This document shows positions 1 through 10,221 of a stretch of DNA of 64,000 nucleotides, one piece after another. This DNA is from Vibrio tapetis subsp. tapetis (lineage in GTDB: Bacteria; Pseudomonadota; Gammaproteobacteria; Enterobacterales; Vibrionaceae). Within the stretch, counting starts at the first letter, position 1, and each line of letters begins with the position of its first letter. The DNA lies in assembly GCF_900233005.1 (NCBI RefSeq), contig NZ_LT960611.1:3224001-3288000 (forward strand), in the 5' to 3' direction. The notes beneath the pieces are model-generated. The model was given only the letters and a program-made list of their open reading frames with translations. It had not been told where the DNA came from and did no database searches. The translations under genes and the position numbers were made by a program.

Positions 1-314
1 TTTATGTTCCGTTTTTCGCGTTTGAGAAAGCATGCTCTCCGGCTGGAACCGGGTTTCTGGTCGATAAAGGTAAGTGTGCAGTTATTACTGGTTCAAGCGT
101 ACGAACAGGAAACAAATACTGTTTAGAGGTTGATAATGACTTGAGCAGTGAATTTCCAACAAAAGACCCAGAAGGCGCCGCTATCGTCATGAACCGTGCG
201 ATTGAAAAAGTGATTCTTCGCGGTATTGACCAATACATGTGGATGCACCGCCGTTTCAAAACCATGCATGATGGTAGTGAGCGCGGTAGGCTTTATGATG
301 ATAAAAGGCCGTAA
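1..314 (+). CDS. Lipid A biosynthesis acyltransferase, C-terminal part (LpxM/LpxN-like)
   Basis: Only the last 103 codons are in the window, reading in the frame that starts at base 3 and ends with TAA at 312-314. The visible part ends with a segment (ILRGIDQYMWMHRRFK) typical of the C terminus of late Kdo-lipid A acyltransferases, which add secondary acyl chains to lipid A at the inner membrane. The catalytic HX4D motif lies upstream of the window. In V. cholerae the gene next to pyrE (VC0212) is LpxN, the hydroxyacyl-transferring member, so position suggests the same role here. That is inference: substrate specificity cannot be read from this fragment. The stop is followed one base later by a GGCGGAA heptamer array. 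Confidence 0.8.
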   Translation, partial: YVPFFAFEKACSPAGTGFLVDKGKCAVITGSSVRTGNKYCLEVDNDLSSEFPTKDPEGAAIVMNRAIEKVILRGIDQYMWMHRRFKTMHDGSERGRLYDDKRP

Positions 315-500
315 AGGCGGAAGGCGGAAGGCGGAAGGCGGAAGGCGGAAGGCGGAAGGCGGAAGGCGGAAGGCGGAAGGCGGAAGGCGGAAGGCGGAAG
401 GCGGAAGGCGGAAAAATACCAGCCCAAAAACAAAAAGACAGCAAATGCTGTCTTTTTTATTTGAGCCCTATGCCTTCAGCCTTATGCCTCTTAAGCAAAG
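315..500. repeat. Heptamer island 1: 14 x GGCGGAA plus inverted arm
   Basis: Fourteen perfect GGCGGAA units run from 316 to 413, starting one base after the acyltransferase stop. A bidirectional terminator follows at 432-458, and then a short arm with GCCTTCA/GCCTTAT words at 472-490, partly complementary to the array. The region lies between convergent genes. Confidence 0.9.
432..458. terminator. Bidirectional Rho-independent terminator
   Basis: Near-perfect hairpin AAAAGACAGCA/TGCTGTCTTTT with a two-base loop, A-rich on one side and T-rich on the other. It can therefore end transcripts from both the acyltransferase (+) and pyrE (-). Confidence 0.85.
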
Positions 501-513
501 CGGCCTGCTTTTC

Positions 514-1155
514 CTAAATCCCATACTCTGCACGGTATGCTTTCACGGCTTCTAGATGCTCAGTGTTATCGCCTTTCTCTTCAAGGTAAGAGATAAGGTC
601 TGTTAGGCTCACGATTGAAATAACCGCACAGCCAAAGTCACGTTCTACTTCTTGAATCGCAGACAATTCGCCTTTGCCTTTTTCTTGGCGGTCAATAGCA
701 ACTAGAACACCAGCCAAATCAGCGCCGTTTGCTTTAATGATTTCCATTGATTCACGAATGGCTGTACCTGCCGTGATCACGTCATCAACCAGCATGATGC
801 GACCTTCCAGTTCGCTACCGACTAAGCTGCCGCCTTCACCGTGCGTTTTCGCTTCTTTACGATTAAAGCAGTAAGGCGTATCGATATCATAGTGATCAGC
901 CAGAGCTACCGCTGTTGTCGTTGCAATTGGAATGCCTTTGTATGCAGGGCCAAACAAAACATCAAACTGGATAGCAGAGTCTGATAATGCTGCTGCGTAA
1001 AAACGGCCAAGCTTCGCAAGGTCAGAACCGGTATTAAACAATCCAGCGTTAAAAAAGTAAGGGCTAGTACGGCCTGATTTCAAAGTAAATGAACCAAACT
1101 TCAGTACTTCTTTTTCTAATGCAAATTCAATAAACTCACGCTGGTATGTTTTCAT
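514..1155 (-). CDS. pyrE: Orotate phosphoribosyltransferase PyrE
   Basis: Cytosolic enzyme that transfers ribose-5-phosphate from PRPP to orotate, giving OMP in pyrimidine synthesis. The 213-residue length matches the family. The PRPP-binding motif [13 protein letters not shown] is at about residues 120-132, the catalytic-loop region with [10 protein letters not shown] is near 100-109, and the N-terminal [10 protein letters not shown] segment is near 27-36. The gene lies downstream of rph on the same strand, about 100 bp after its stop. A terminator-like hairpin between them (1216-1247) resembles the UTP-sensitive attenuator known from enterobacterial rph-pyrE. The start at 1155 gives the canonical N terminus [13 protein letters not shown]. 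Confidence 0.98.
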   Translation of the reverse strand: MKTYQREFIEFALEKEVLKFGSFTLKSGRTSPYFFNAGLFNTGSDLAKLGRFYAAALSDSAIQFDVLFGPAYKGIPIATTTAVALADHYDIDTPYCFNRKEAKTHGEGGSLVGSELEGRIMLVDDVITAGTAIRESMEIIKANGADLAGVLVAIDRQEKGKGELSAIQEVERDFGCAVISIVSLTDLISYLEEKGDNTEHLEAVKAYRAEYGI

Positions 1156-1215
1156 ATCACTCTCTCTAATTCTTTTAACTATTGCCTTCAGCCTTGTGCC
1201 TCAAGCCTTTCTTAT

Positions 1216-1247
1216 CTAAAAAAATAGCCCCTTCAAAAGGAGCTATT
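1216..1247 (-). terminator. rph-pyrE intergenic hairpin, candidate pyrE attenuator
   Basis: On the minus strand, about 7 bases after the rph stop codon, AATAGCTCC and GGGGCTATT form an imperfect stem followed by a run of seven T. This is a Rho-independent terminator shape placed in front of pyrE. In E. coli the equivalent rph-pyrE hairpin attenuates pyrE according to UTP through transcription-translation coupling. The same arrangement here suggests, but does not prove, the same control. Confidence 0.7.
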
Positions 1248-1254
1248 CATCAAA

Positions 1255-1971
1255 TCAATTTTCTAACGCTTTCTTCTGCGTTGTTACGATAGAGTCGATC
1301 CCCGATTTCGCCAGGGCCAACAATTCAAGTAACTCATCGTGGGTAAACGGTTCGCCTTCTGCTGTGCCTTGCACTTCAATCATGCGACCGTCTTCTGTCA
1401 TTACCACGTTCATGTCTGTGCCTGCCGCTGAGTCTTCAACGTATTCAAGGTCACATAATGCTTCACCGTCAACAATACCAACAGAAACAGCAGCAACGTG
1501 CCCTTTCATTGGGTTCTTTTTCATTTTACCTTGGTCAATCAAGTGTTGGAATGCGTCTGCCATTGCAACGCTTGCACCAGAAATAGAAGCAGTACGAGTA
1601 CCGCCGTCTGCTTGGATTACATCACAGTCTACCGTTACCATGAACTCACCCATGGCTTCCAAATCAACCACTGCACGTAAGCTACGAGCAATAAGACGTT
1701 GGATTTCCATAGTACGACCGCCTTGCTTGCCACTCGCTGCTTCACGACGATTACGAGTGTGCGTTGCACGTGGCAGCATGCCGTATTCAGCTGTTACCCA
1801 GCCTTGGCCTTTTCCTTTCAACCAACGCGGTACGTTTTCTTCTACCGTTGCGTTACAAAGTACTTTGGTGTTACCAAATTCAACCAAGACTGAACCTTCA
1901 GCATACGCAGTGTAATTGCGGGTAATTTTTATCGGACGAACTTGTTCGGCACTTCTTTCGCTTGGGCGCAT
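1255..1971 (-). CDS. rph: Ribonuclease PH
   Basis: Phosphorolytic 3'-5' exoribonuclease that trims tRNA 3' ends and degrades structured RNA. At 238 residues it is full length. The N terminus [20 protein letters not shown] is the family signature, and the [19 protein letters not shown] segment (about residues 80-99) holds the phosphate-binding arginines. The C-terminal PH domain is intact ([14 protein letters not shown] near 202-215). It is the first gene of an rph-pyrE unit and is divergent from yicC. Its last codons sit just ahead of the pyrE attenuator-like hairpin, so its translation could influence pyrE. E. coli K-12 strains carry a broken rph; this copy is uninterrupted. Confidence 0.98.
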   Translation of the reverse strand: MRPSERSAEQVRPIKITRNYTAYAEGSVLVEFGNTKVLCNATVEENVPRWLKGKGQGWVTAEYGMLPRATHTRNRREAASGKQGGRTMEIQRLIARSLRAVVDLEAMGEFMVTVDCDVIQADGGTRTASISGASVAMADAFQHLIDQGKMKKNPMKGHVAAVSVGIVDGEALCDLEYVEDSAAGTDMNVVMTEDGRMIEVQGTAEGEPFTHDELLELLALAKSGIDSIVTTQKKALEN

Positions 1972-2039
1972 TGGCTTTACCTATGGTAGCTGGATTGGGT
2001 GTTTCAGATTGGAGCAAGATTATAACGGAAGAATAAAGG

Positions 2040-2142
2040 AAAGCGAAGTACTAAGGGCGAAGTACTAAAAGCTACGGGCGAAAAGCGAAGTACTAAAAGC
2101 TAAAATCGAAGTGGGCCGTCGAGCGAATTCTGTATTCTCCCC
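2040..2142. repeat. Heptamer island 2: degenerate GCGAAGTACTAAAAGCTA words
   Basis: Several imperfect copies of GAAGTACTAAAAGCT-type words with GCGAA spacers, ending in GAATTCTGTATTCT at 2125-2138. The AAGTACTAAAAGCT word differs by one base from the 14-mer tandemly repeated at 34741 and 46247. Unlike most islands, this one lies between divergent genes (rph and yicC). Confidence 0.7.
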
Positions 2143-2204
2143 TTCCCGCGTGCTAACATATCGCCAGTCAAATTTTCACCAAATGTGAACCAAGGATATT
2201 TTAA

Positions 2205-3071
2205 ATGATCTACAGCATGACTGCTTATGCACGTAAAGAAATCAAAGGCGACTGGGGTAGCGCGGTATGGGAAATTCGCTCAGTAAACCAACGCTACCTA
2301 GAAACCTATTTTCGCCTACCTGAGCAGTTTCGTGGTTTAGAACCCATCCTTCGTGATCGTTTCCGTAAACGCCTAGCTCGCGGAAAAGTGGAATGTCACC
2401 TGCGCTTTGAAGCGAACCCTGCAGCAAAAGGCGAGCTAAACATTAATCAAGACTTAGCAAAGCAAGTGATCAACGCCGCTAACCAAGTAATGAGTTTAAC
2501 GGGTGAAGAAAGCCGTCTTAATCCATTCCAAGTAATGAACTGGCCCGGCGTGATGGAAACACCAGAGCAAGATATGGACGCGATAAACAAAGCACTGCTT
2601 GAAGGTTTCAACGAAGGTTTGGCTGATTTTATTGAAGCCCGTGGTCGCGAAGGCGAAAACATGAAAGATCTTATCGTGACTCGCTTAGATGCCATTACAG
2701 AGCAAGTTGTTAAAGTGCGTGCTCGTATGCCAGAAATCCTAGTGTGGCAGCGTGAGCGCCTAATGACTAAATTTGAAGATGCAAAAGTTGAATTAGAAGC
2801 GACTCGCGTAGAACAAGAACTGATTCTACTTGCTCAAAAATCTGATGTCGCTGAAGAGCTAGACCGTTTAGATTCTCACGTAAAAGAAGCAAATAACATT
2901 TTGAAGAAAGGCGGCGCTTGTGGTCGTAAGCTTGACTTCATGATGCAAGAATTCAATCGCGAATCAAACACGCTGGCTTCTAAGTCTATCAGCACAGACA
3001 TCACCGCATCAGGCGTTGAGCTTAAAGTGCTTATTGAGCAAATGCGTGAGCAAATTCAGAATATTGAATAG
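2205..3071 (+). CDS. yicC: YicC family endoribonuclease
   Basis: 288 residues, the usual length for YicC/YloC proteins. The N terminus MIYSMTAYARKE and the C terminus SNTLASKSISTD...VEQMREQ-type region (TLASKSIS near 262, LKVLIEQMREQIQNIE at the end) are conserved family blocks. E. coli YicC is an endoribonuclease reported to act on the small RNA RyhB, so a role in RNA turnover is likely; this is family knowledge. A possible ribosome-binding AAGGA lies about 9 bases upstream of the ATG. The gene follows the rph divergence, in the order seen in gammaproteobacteria. Confidence 0.95.
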   Translation: MIYSMTAYARKEIKGDWGSAVWEIRSVNQRYLETYFRLPEQFRGLEPILRDRFRKRLARGKVECHLRFEANPAAKGELNINQDLAKQVINAANQVMSLTGEESRLNPFQVMNWPGVMETPEQDMDAINKALLEGFNEGLADFIEARGREGENMKDLIVTRLDAITEQVVKVRARMPEILVWQRERLMTKFEDAKVELEATRVEQELILLAQKSDVAEELDRLDSHVKEANNILKKGGACGRKLDFMMQEFNRESNTLASKSISTDITASGVELKVLIEQMREQIQNIE

Positions 3072-3142
3072 CACCGCATCTCGAGCAGGGAATGTATGAA
3101 GTGCTCCCTGCTACATTCACCATCGGAATGCAGACACCTACA

Positions 3143-4219
3143 ATGAGTAAAAGTATTTTTAGAAGAACTATCGACAGAGTGCGGTTGTCTCGAGACTTAA
3201 TTCGCCGTAAGTTTGGTATTTTTCTTTTTGATCGTAACACTATCGAAACCGACAAAAAACCTAGCGCAAATAACATTGTCGTCGTTCGTTGGGATGCAAA
3301 AATAGGTGATTCGATCGTTTCCTCTTTTTTCTTTAGAGAATTAAAGAAAGCCTATCCTGAATCAAAAGTTCAAGTAATTACCACTCAAGCTCTTTCCGAG
3401 CTCTACAAAACCCATTTTGCTGTTGATGCTGTTCACATTAGTAAAAAAAGACCTTCTTATAGCGATCTTAGCAAGCTGGCCAAACAATTTGAAAGCGCTG
3501 ATATCGTGATTCATCTTTCTAAAATTTTAAAAATGAAAGATCTCTACTTCTTGAATAGAGTAAAGGCTAGGAACATTGTTGGCCTTGATGATGGCGTAAA
3601 GCTAGTAAACATAAATCTAAACCAGACTATGCTTGAGCAACATTTTTCTTCAAAATATCGCGCAATTCTTGAATTACTCAACATTGATAATATTAAGACC
3701 GATTATATAGTCCCTAACTGCCCTCAAATATCGCGACGAATTTCTAATCAAATCAATTTGCAAGGTAAACTCGTTGTTGCTATCAATCCTTTTGGTAGTT
3801 CTCGCAATCGCCAGCTCCCAATAGAGCAAGTCGCAAAACTAATCCGTCTACTGAAAGAAGAACATAGCTCTTTAGCTATATTGCTAATATGCCCACCATC
3901 CGAGCAAGGTTCATTAGCACCATTGCTTAAAGAATTTGGTGATTTTTGCTTTATCGATACAGACGGCTCAACAATTTACGATGCGATAGAGCTACTACGC
4001 TTTGCCACTGTCGTTGTCTCTGTCGATACCTCGATTATTCACATCGCAAACGGATTAAACAAAAAAATTGTCGGCTTATATAACCCTGATCCCGTCAACT
4101 ATCAGGAGTGGTCACCGAATAGAGACGATTCAATTACCATCTTTTCTGAAAAAGATGAGATTAGAGGAATTTCTATCAAAAGCATCGCTGCCGCTACTTC
4201 CAAACAATTAACTAGATAA
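3143..4219 (+). CDS. Glycosyltransferase family 9 (heptosyltransferase-like)
   Basis: 358 residues from the preferred ATG at 3143 (MSKSIFRR). An in-frame ATG at 3092 would add 17 residues but sits in a hairpin just after yicC. The fold signature of ADP-heptose:LPS heptosyltransferases is visible: NIVVVRWDAKIGDSIVSSFF near residue 42, then a C-terminal nucleotide-sugar domain with VAINPFGSSRNRQLP (about 210-224) and VVSVDTSIIHIANGLNKKIVGLYNP (about 295-320). GT9 enzymes add heptose or related sugars to LPS core on the cytoplasmic side of the inner membrane. The donor and acceptor are unknown. It ends 6 bp before the next gene, so the two are probably co-transcribed. The pair is AT-rich compared with its neighbours and absent from the E. 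coli version of this locus. Confidence 0.85.
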   Translation: MSKSIFRRTIDRVRLSRDLIRRKFGIFLFDRNTIETDKKPSANNIVVVRWDAKIGDSIVSSFFFRELKKAYPESKVQVITTQALSELYKTHFAVDAVHISKKRPSYSDLSKLAKQFESADIVIHLSKILKMKDLYFLNRVKARNIVGLDDGVKLVNINLNQTMLEQHFSSKYRAILELLNIDNIKTDYIVPNCPQISRRISNQINLQGKLVVAINPFGSSRNRQLPIEQVAKLIRLLKEEHSSLAILLICPPSEQGSLAPLLKEFGDFCFIDTDGSTIYDAIELLRFATVVVSVDTSIIHIANGLNKKIVGLYNPDPVNYQEWSPNRDDSITIFSEKDEIRGISIKSIAAATSKQLTR

Positions 4220-4225
4220 CGAATT

Positions 4226-6918
<2,693 letters not shown>

Positions 6919-6976
6919 CCATTTAAGCTGTATAATTTCTCGTCATATCAAATTTTATTACAATATTGGAGTTCTC

Positions 6977-7249
6977 ATGGCACGCGTAACTGTTCAAGAC
7001 GCTGTTGAAAAAGTTGGCAACCGTTTCGACCTAGTTCTAATTTCGGCTCGTCGCGCTCGTCAAATGCAAACTGGCGGCAAAGATTCACTAGTGCCTGAAG
7101 AGAACGATAAGCCTACCGTTATCGCATTGCGCGAAATCGAAGAAGGTCTTATCACTAAAGAAGTACTGGATGCTCGTGCACGTCAAGAGCAACAAGAACA
7201 AGATGCGGCAGAGCTTGCAGCAGTAAGCAGCATTGCTCACACCCGTTAA
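6977..7249 (+). CDS. rpoZ: DNA-directed RNA polymerase omega subunit
   Basis: 90 residues beginning [31 protein letters not shown], the standard omega N terminus. It helps fold and recruit beta-prime, and in gammaproteobacteria it forms part of one ppGpp site on RNA polymerase. A GGAG ribosome-binding site lies about 8 bases before the ATG. It is 32 bp upstream of spoT and probably co-transcribed with it. Confidence 0.98.
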   Translation: MARVTVQDAVEKVGNRFDLVLISARRARQMQTGGKDSLVPEENDKPTVIALREIEEGLITKEVLDARARQEQQEQDAAELAAVSSIAHTR

Positions 7250-7281
7250 TCGTTAAATAGCGTTAAAGCTGGGCCTATAAT

Positions 7282-9405
7282 TTGTATCTTTTTGAAAGCC
7301 TTAAAGACGTTGCCCAAGAATACCTAACAGAGCCTCAACTTGAGGCTCTGCGTCAATCTTATGTGGTAGCAAGAGACGCCCATGAAGGGCAAACCCGTTC
7401 CACCGGCGAACCGTATATTATTCACCCTGTCGCTGTTGCACGTATCCTCGCAGAAATGCGCCTTGATAACGAAACCCTAATGGCAGCCCTGCTGCATGAC
7501 GTTATTGAAGATACCGAGACAACCAAAGAAGAATTGGAAGCGCAGTTTGGAACCACGGTAGCAGAGCTGGTCGATGGTGTATCAAAGCTGGATAAGCTTA
7601 AATTCCGCGATCGCAAAGAAGCTCAAGCCGAAAACTTCCGCAAAATGGTGCTTGCTATGGTGCAAGACATCCGCGTAATTCTGATCAAGCTGGCCGACCG
7701 CACGCACAACATGCGAACGCTTGGCGCACTTCGTCCGGATAAAAAACGTCGTATTGCGAGAGAAACGCTTGAGATCTATGCACCCTTGGCGCACCGCCTC
7801 GGTATTCACAACATCAAGGTTGAATTAGAAGAGCTCGGTTTTGAAGCCCTCTATCCAAACCGTTATCGCGTATTAAAAGAAGTCGTGCGAACGGCTCGCG
7901 GTAACCGTAAAGAAATCATTCAACGTATCCACTCCGAGATCTCCGGCCGCTTAGAAGAAGTCGATCTAGAAGCTCGGGTATTTGGCCGTGAAAAAAACCT
8001 GTTCTCTATCTATAACAAGATGAAGACCAAAGAGCAGCGTTTTCACACCATTATGGATATTTACGCGTTCCGTGTTGTGGTCGAAAGTGCCGACATGTGT
8101 TACCGCGTTCTAGGGCAAGTGCATAGCTTGTACAAACCCCGCCCTGGTAAGATGAAAGATTATATCGCGGTACCTAAAGCCAATGGCTATCAGTCTTTGC
8201 ACACTTCAATGGTCGGCCCTCATGGTGTGCCTGTTGAAGTTCAGATCCGTACTGAAGACATGGATCAAATGGCAGATAAAGGTGTCGCGGCACATTGGTC
8301 TTACAAAACCAATGGCGAACGTTCTGGCACAACCGCGCAAGTTAAAGCTCAGCGTTGGATGCAAAGCTTACTTGAGTTACAGCAAAGTGCTGGCAACTCA
8401 TTTGAGTTTATCGAGAACGTAAAATCCGACCTATTCCCTGACGAAATTTTCGTATTTACGCCAAAAGGCCGTATCGTCGAATTACCCGTCGGCGCAACCG
8501 CGGTTGATTTCGCTTATGCCGTACATACTGATGTCGGCAACATGTGTGTGGGTGCTCGAGTAGACCGTAATCCTTATCCGCTCAGTAAAGCGCTTAAGAA
8601 TGGTCAAACGATTGAGATCATCAGTGCACCAGGTGCTAGGCCGAATGCTGCATGGTTGAACTATGTGGTGACTTCTCGCGCTCGTACTAAGATCCGCCAA
8701 GTTCTTAAAACCATGCGCCGTGAAGAATCCGTCACCTTAGGTCGTCGCTTGCTCAATCATGCATTAGGTGAGCAATCTATTTCTGATATTGAACAAAGCA
8801 ATATCGACCATGTTATCGCTGAACTGCGCATTCAGACGTTTGACGACTTGCTTGCATCCATTGGCCTTGGCGAATTGATGAGTATTGTCATTGCACGCCG
8901 ATTGCTTGGCGATGTCGATGAACTTACTGAGCTTGCTGGATCTGAAAGTGACAGCTCGAAGAAAAAGCTGCCGATTCGTGGCGCCGAAGGTATCTTGCTG
9001 ACCTTTGCTAAGTGTTGTCACCCTATTCCGGATGATCACATTATTGCCCATGTTTCACCGGGCCGTGGTTTAGTGGTTCACCGTGAAACTTGTCCGAATG
9101 TACGTGGTTACCAACGCGAACCAGACAAGTACATGGCGGTCGAATGGTCGAAAGATTATGATCAAGAGTTCATCAGTGAACTGCAAATTGATATGCAGAA
9201 TCACCAAGGTGCACTCGCGGCGTTAACCAATGTTATCTCTCAGACGGGTTCCAATATTCATGGCATCACGACTGAAGAGAAAGACGGCCGCTTATATACG
9301 ATCACTGTGCTACTTACCGCAAAAGACCGCGTGCACTTAGCCAGTATCATGAAGCGCATTCGCGTCATGCCACACGCGACAAAAGTTCGTCGCCGTAGGC
9401 ATTAG
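7282..9405 (+). CDS. spoT: Bifunctional (p)ppGpp synthetase/hydrolase SpoT
   Basis: 707 residues from a TTG start (MYLFESLKDVAQEYL), the same unusual start codon as E. coli spoT. Domains in order: HD hydrolase (about 20-200, with LLHDVIEDTE near 70 and RTHNMRTL near 140), the RelA/SpoT synthetase fold (about 225-350, KANGYQSLHTSMVGP near 303), TGS (about 385-445), a helical/zinc-finger region with CCHPIPDD near 575, and a C-terminal ACT (about 630-707). The hydrolase signature is complete. It makes and degrades the stringent-response alarmone during carbon, fatty-acid and other stresses. A terminator at 9421-9452 follows it. Confidence 0.98.
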   Translation: MYLFESLKDVAQEYLTEPQLEALRQSYVVARDAHEGQTRSTGEPYIIHPVAVARILAEMRLDNETLMAALLHDVIEDTETTKEELEAQFGTTVAELVDGVSKLDKLKFRDRKEAQAENFRKMVLAMVQDIRVILIKLADRTHNMRTLGALRPDKKRRIARETLEIYAPLAHRLGIHNIKVELEELGFEALYPNRYRVLKEVVRTARGNRKEIIQRIHSEISGRLEEVDLEARVFGREKNLFSIYNKMKTKEQRFHTIMDIYAFRVVVESADMCYRVLGQVHSLYKPRPGKMKDYIAVPKANGYQSLHTSMVGPHGVPVEVQIRTEDMDQMADKGVAAHWSYKTNGERSGTTAQVKAQRWMQSLLELQQSAGNSFEFIENVKSDLFPDEIFVFTPKGRIVELPVGATAVDFAYAVHTDVGNMCVGARVDRNPYPLSKALKNGQTIEIISAPGARPNAAWLNYVVTSRARTKIRQVLKTMRREESVTLGRRLLNHALGEQSISDIEQSNIDHVIAELRIQTFDDLLASIGLGELMSIVIARRLLGDVDELTELAGSESDSSKKKLPIRGAEGILLTFAKCCHPIPDDHIIAHVSPGRGLVVHRETCPNVRGYQREPDKYMAVEWSKDYDQEFISELQIDMQNHQGALAALTNVISQTGSNIHGITTEEKDGRLYTITVLLTAKDRVHLASIMKRIRVMPHATKVRRRRH

Positions 9406-9420
9406 TGACACATTTACGTT

Positions 9421-9452
9421 ATAAAAGGCTCTGAATTCAGGGCCTTTTTTCT
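9421..9452 (+). terminator. spoT terminator
   Basis: AAAAGGCTCTGAATTCAGGGCCTTTTTT forms a near-perfect palindromic stem (one mismatch) followed by T residues. Confidence 0.85.
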
Positions 9453-9487
9453 GCTCATTTTTTGTTATTTATTATATTAAAACCATT

Positions 9488-10174
9488 ATGAATATTGAAC
9501 GTTACCAACGTATCCAAACGGTTCTAAAAGCTCGTCAAACTGATCTAACCCTGTGTTTAGAAGAAGTGCACAAGCCAAATAATGTTTCAGCGATTATACG
9601 TACTGCCGATGCTGTCGGTGTTCACAAAGTCCATGCGGTTTGGCCAAGCGAACAAATGCGTACCCTTAGTCACACCTCTGCCGGCGCACGTAATTGGGTT
9701 GAAGTCGATACCCATAAAAACATTGATTCTGCCGTTACTGAGTTCAAGAACCAAGGTATGCAGATCTTGGCCACCAACTTATCTGATAGCGCCGTTGATT
9801 TTCGTGAAATCGACTACACCAAGCCGACGGCAATTATCTTGGGTGGAGAAAAGCACGGCATATCCAAACACGCACTTGAGCTCGCGGATCAAGACATCAT
9901 CATCCCGATGGTTGGTATGGTGCAGTCTCTTAATGTTTCGGTCGCCAGTGCTTTGATCTTATTTGAAGCCCAGCGCCAACGCCAAAACGCCGGCATGTAC
10001 GATAAAGAGAAAACTTCTTTACCTGAAGAATACGTCCATCGCTTGTTATTCGAACGCGGTCATCCTGTGCTTGCGCGCGTTGCTAAACGCAAAAACCTCC
10101 CTTACCCACGTATTGATGAGCAAGGCCAAGTGGTTGCTGATGAAGCGTGGTGGGCGGAGATGCAGAGGAAATAA
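9488..10174 (+). CDS. trmH: tRNA (guanosine(18)-2'-O)-methyltransferase TrmH
   Basis: 228 residues. SPOUT-class methyltransferase that 2'-O-methylates G18 in the tRNA D-loop using SAM. The N-terminal NNVSAIIRTADAVGV block (about 30-44) and the trefoil-knot SAM-binding motifs ILGGEKHGIS (about 117-126) and MVQSLNVSVASALILFEAQRQR (about 140-161) are intact. Its place after spoT matches the spoU position in enterobacteria. Its stop codon is immediately followed by a GGGTTAC heptamer array that carries the IS256 insertion. Confidence 0.97.
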   Translation: MNIERYQRIQTVLKARQTDLTLCLEEVHKPNNVSAIIRTADAVGVHKVHAVWPSEQMRTLSHTSAGARNWVEVDTHKNIDSAVTEFKNQGMQILATNLSDSAVDFREIDYTKPTAIILGGEKHGISKHALELADQDIIIPMVGMVQSLNVSVASALILFEAQRQRQNAGMYDKEKTSLPEEYVHRLLFERGHPVLARVAKRKNLPYPRIDEQGQVVADEAWWAEMQRK

Positions 10175-10221
10175 GTTACGGGTTACGGGTTACGGGTTAC
10201 GGGTTACGGGTTACGGGTTAC
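10175..10221. repeat. Heptamer island 3, left arm: 6 x GGGTTAC
   Basis: Partial GTTAC and then six perfect GGGTTAC units (10180-10221), starting right after the trmH stop. The IS256 element splits this island from its right arm at 11543-11597. Confidence 0.9.

Noticed and set aside
315..413. CRISPR array
   Set aside because: The units are contiguous 7-mers without spacers, and no cas genes are in the window.
226..555. 109-codon plus-strand frame across the GGCGGAA array
   Set aside because: It consists of the translated heptamer repeat and terminator; no homology-like features and it overlaps the end of pyrE.
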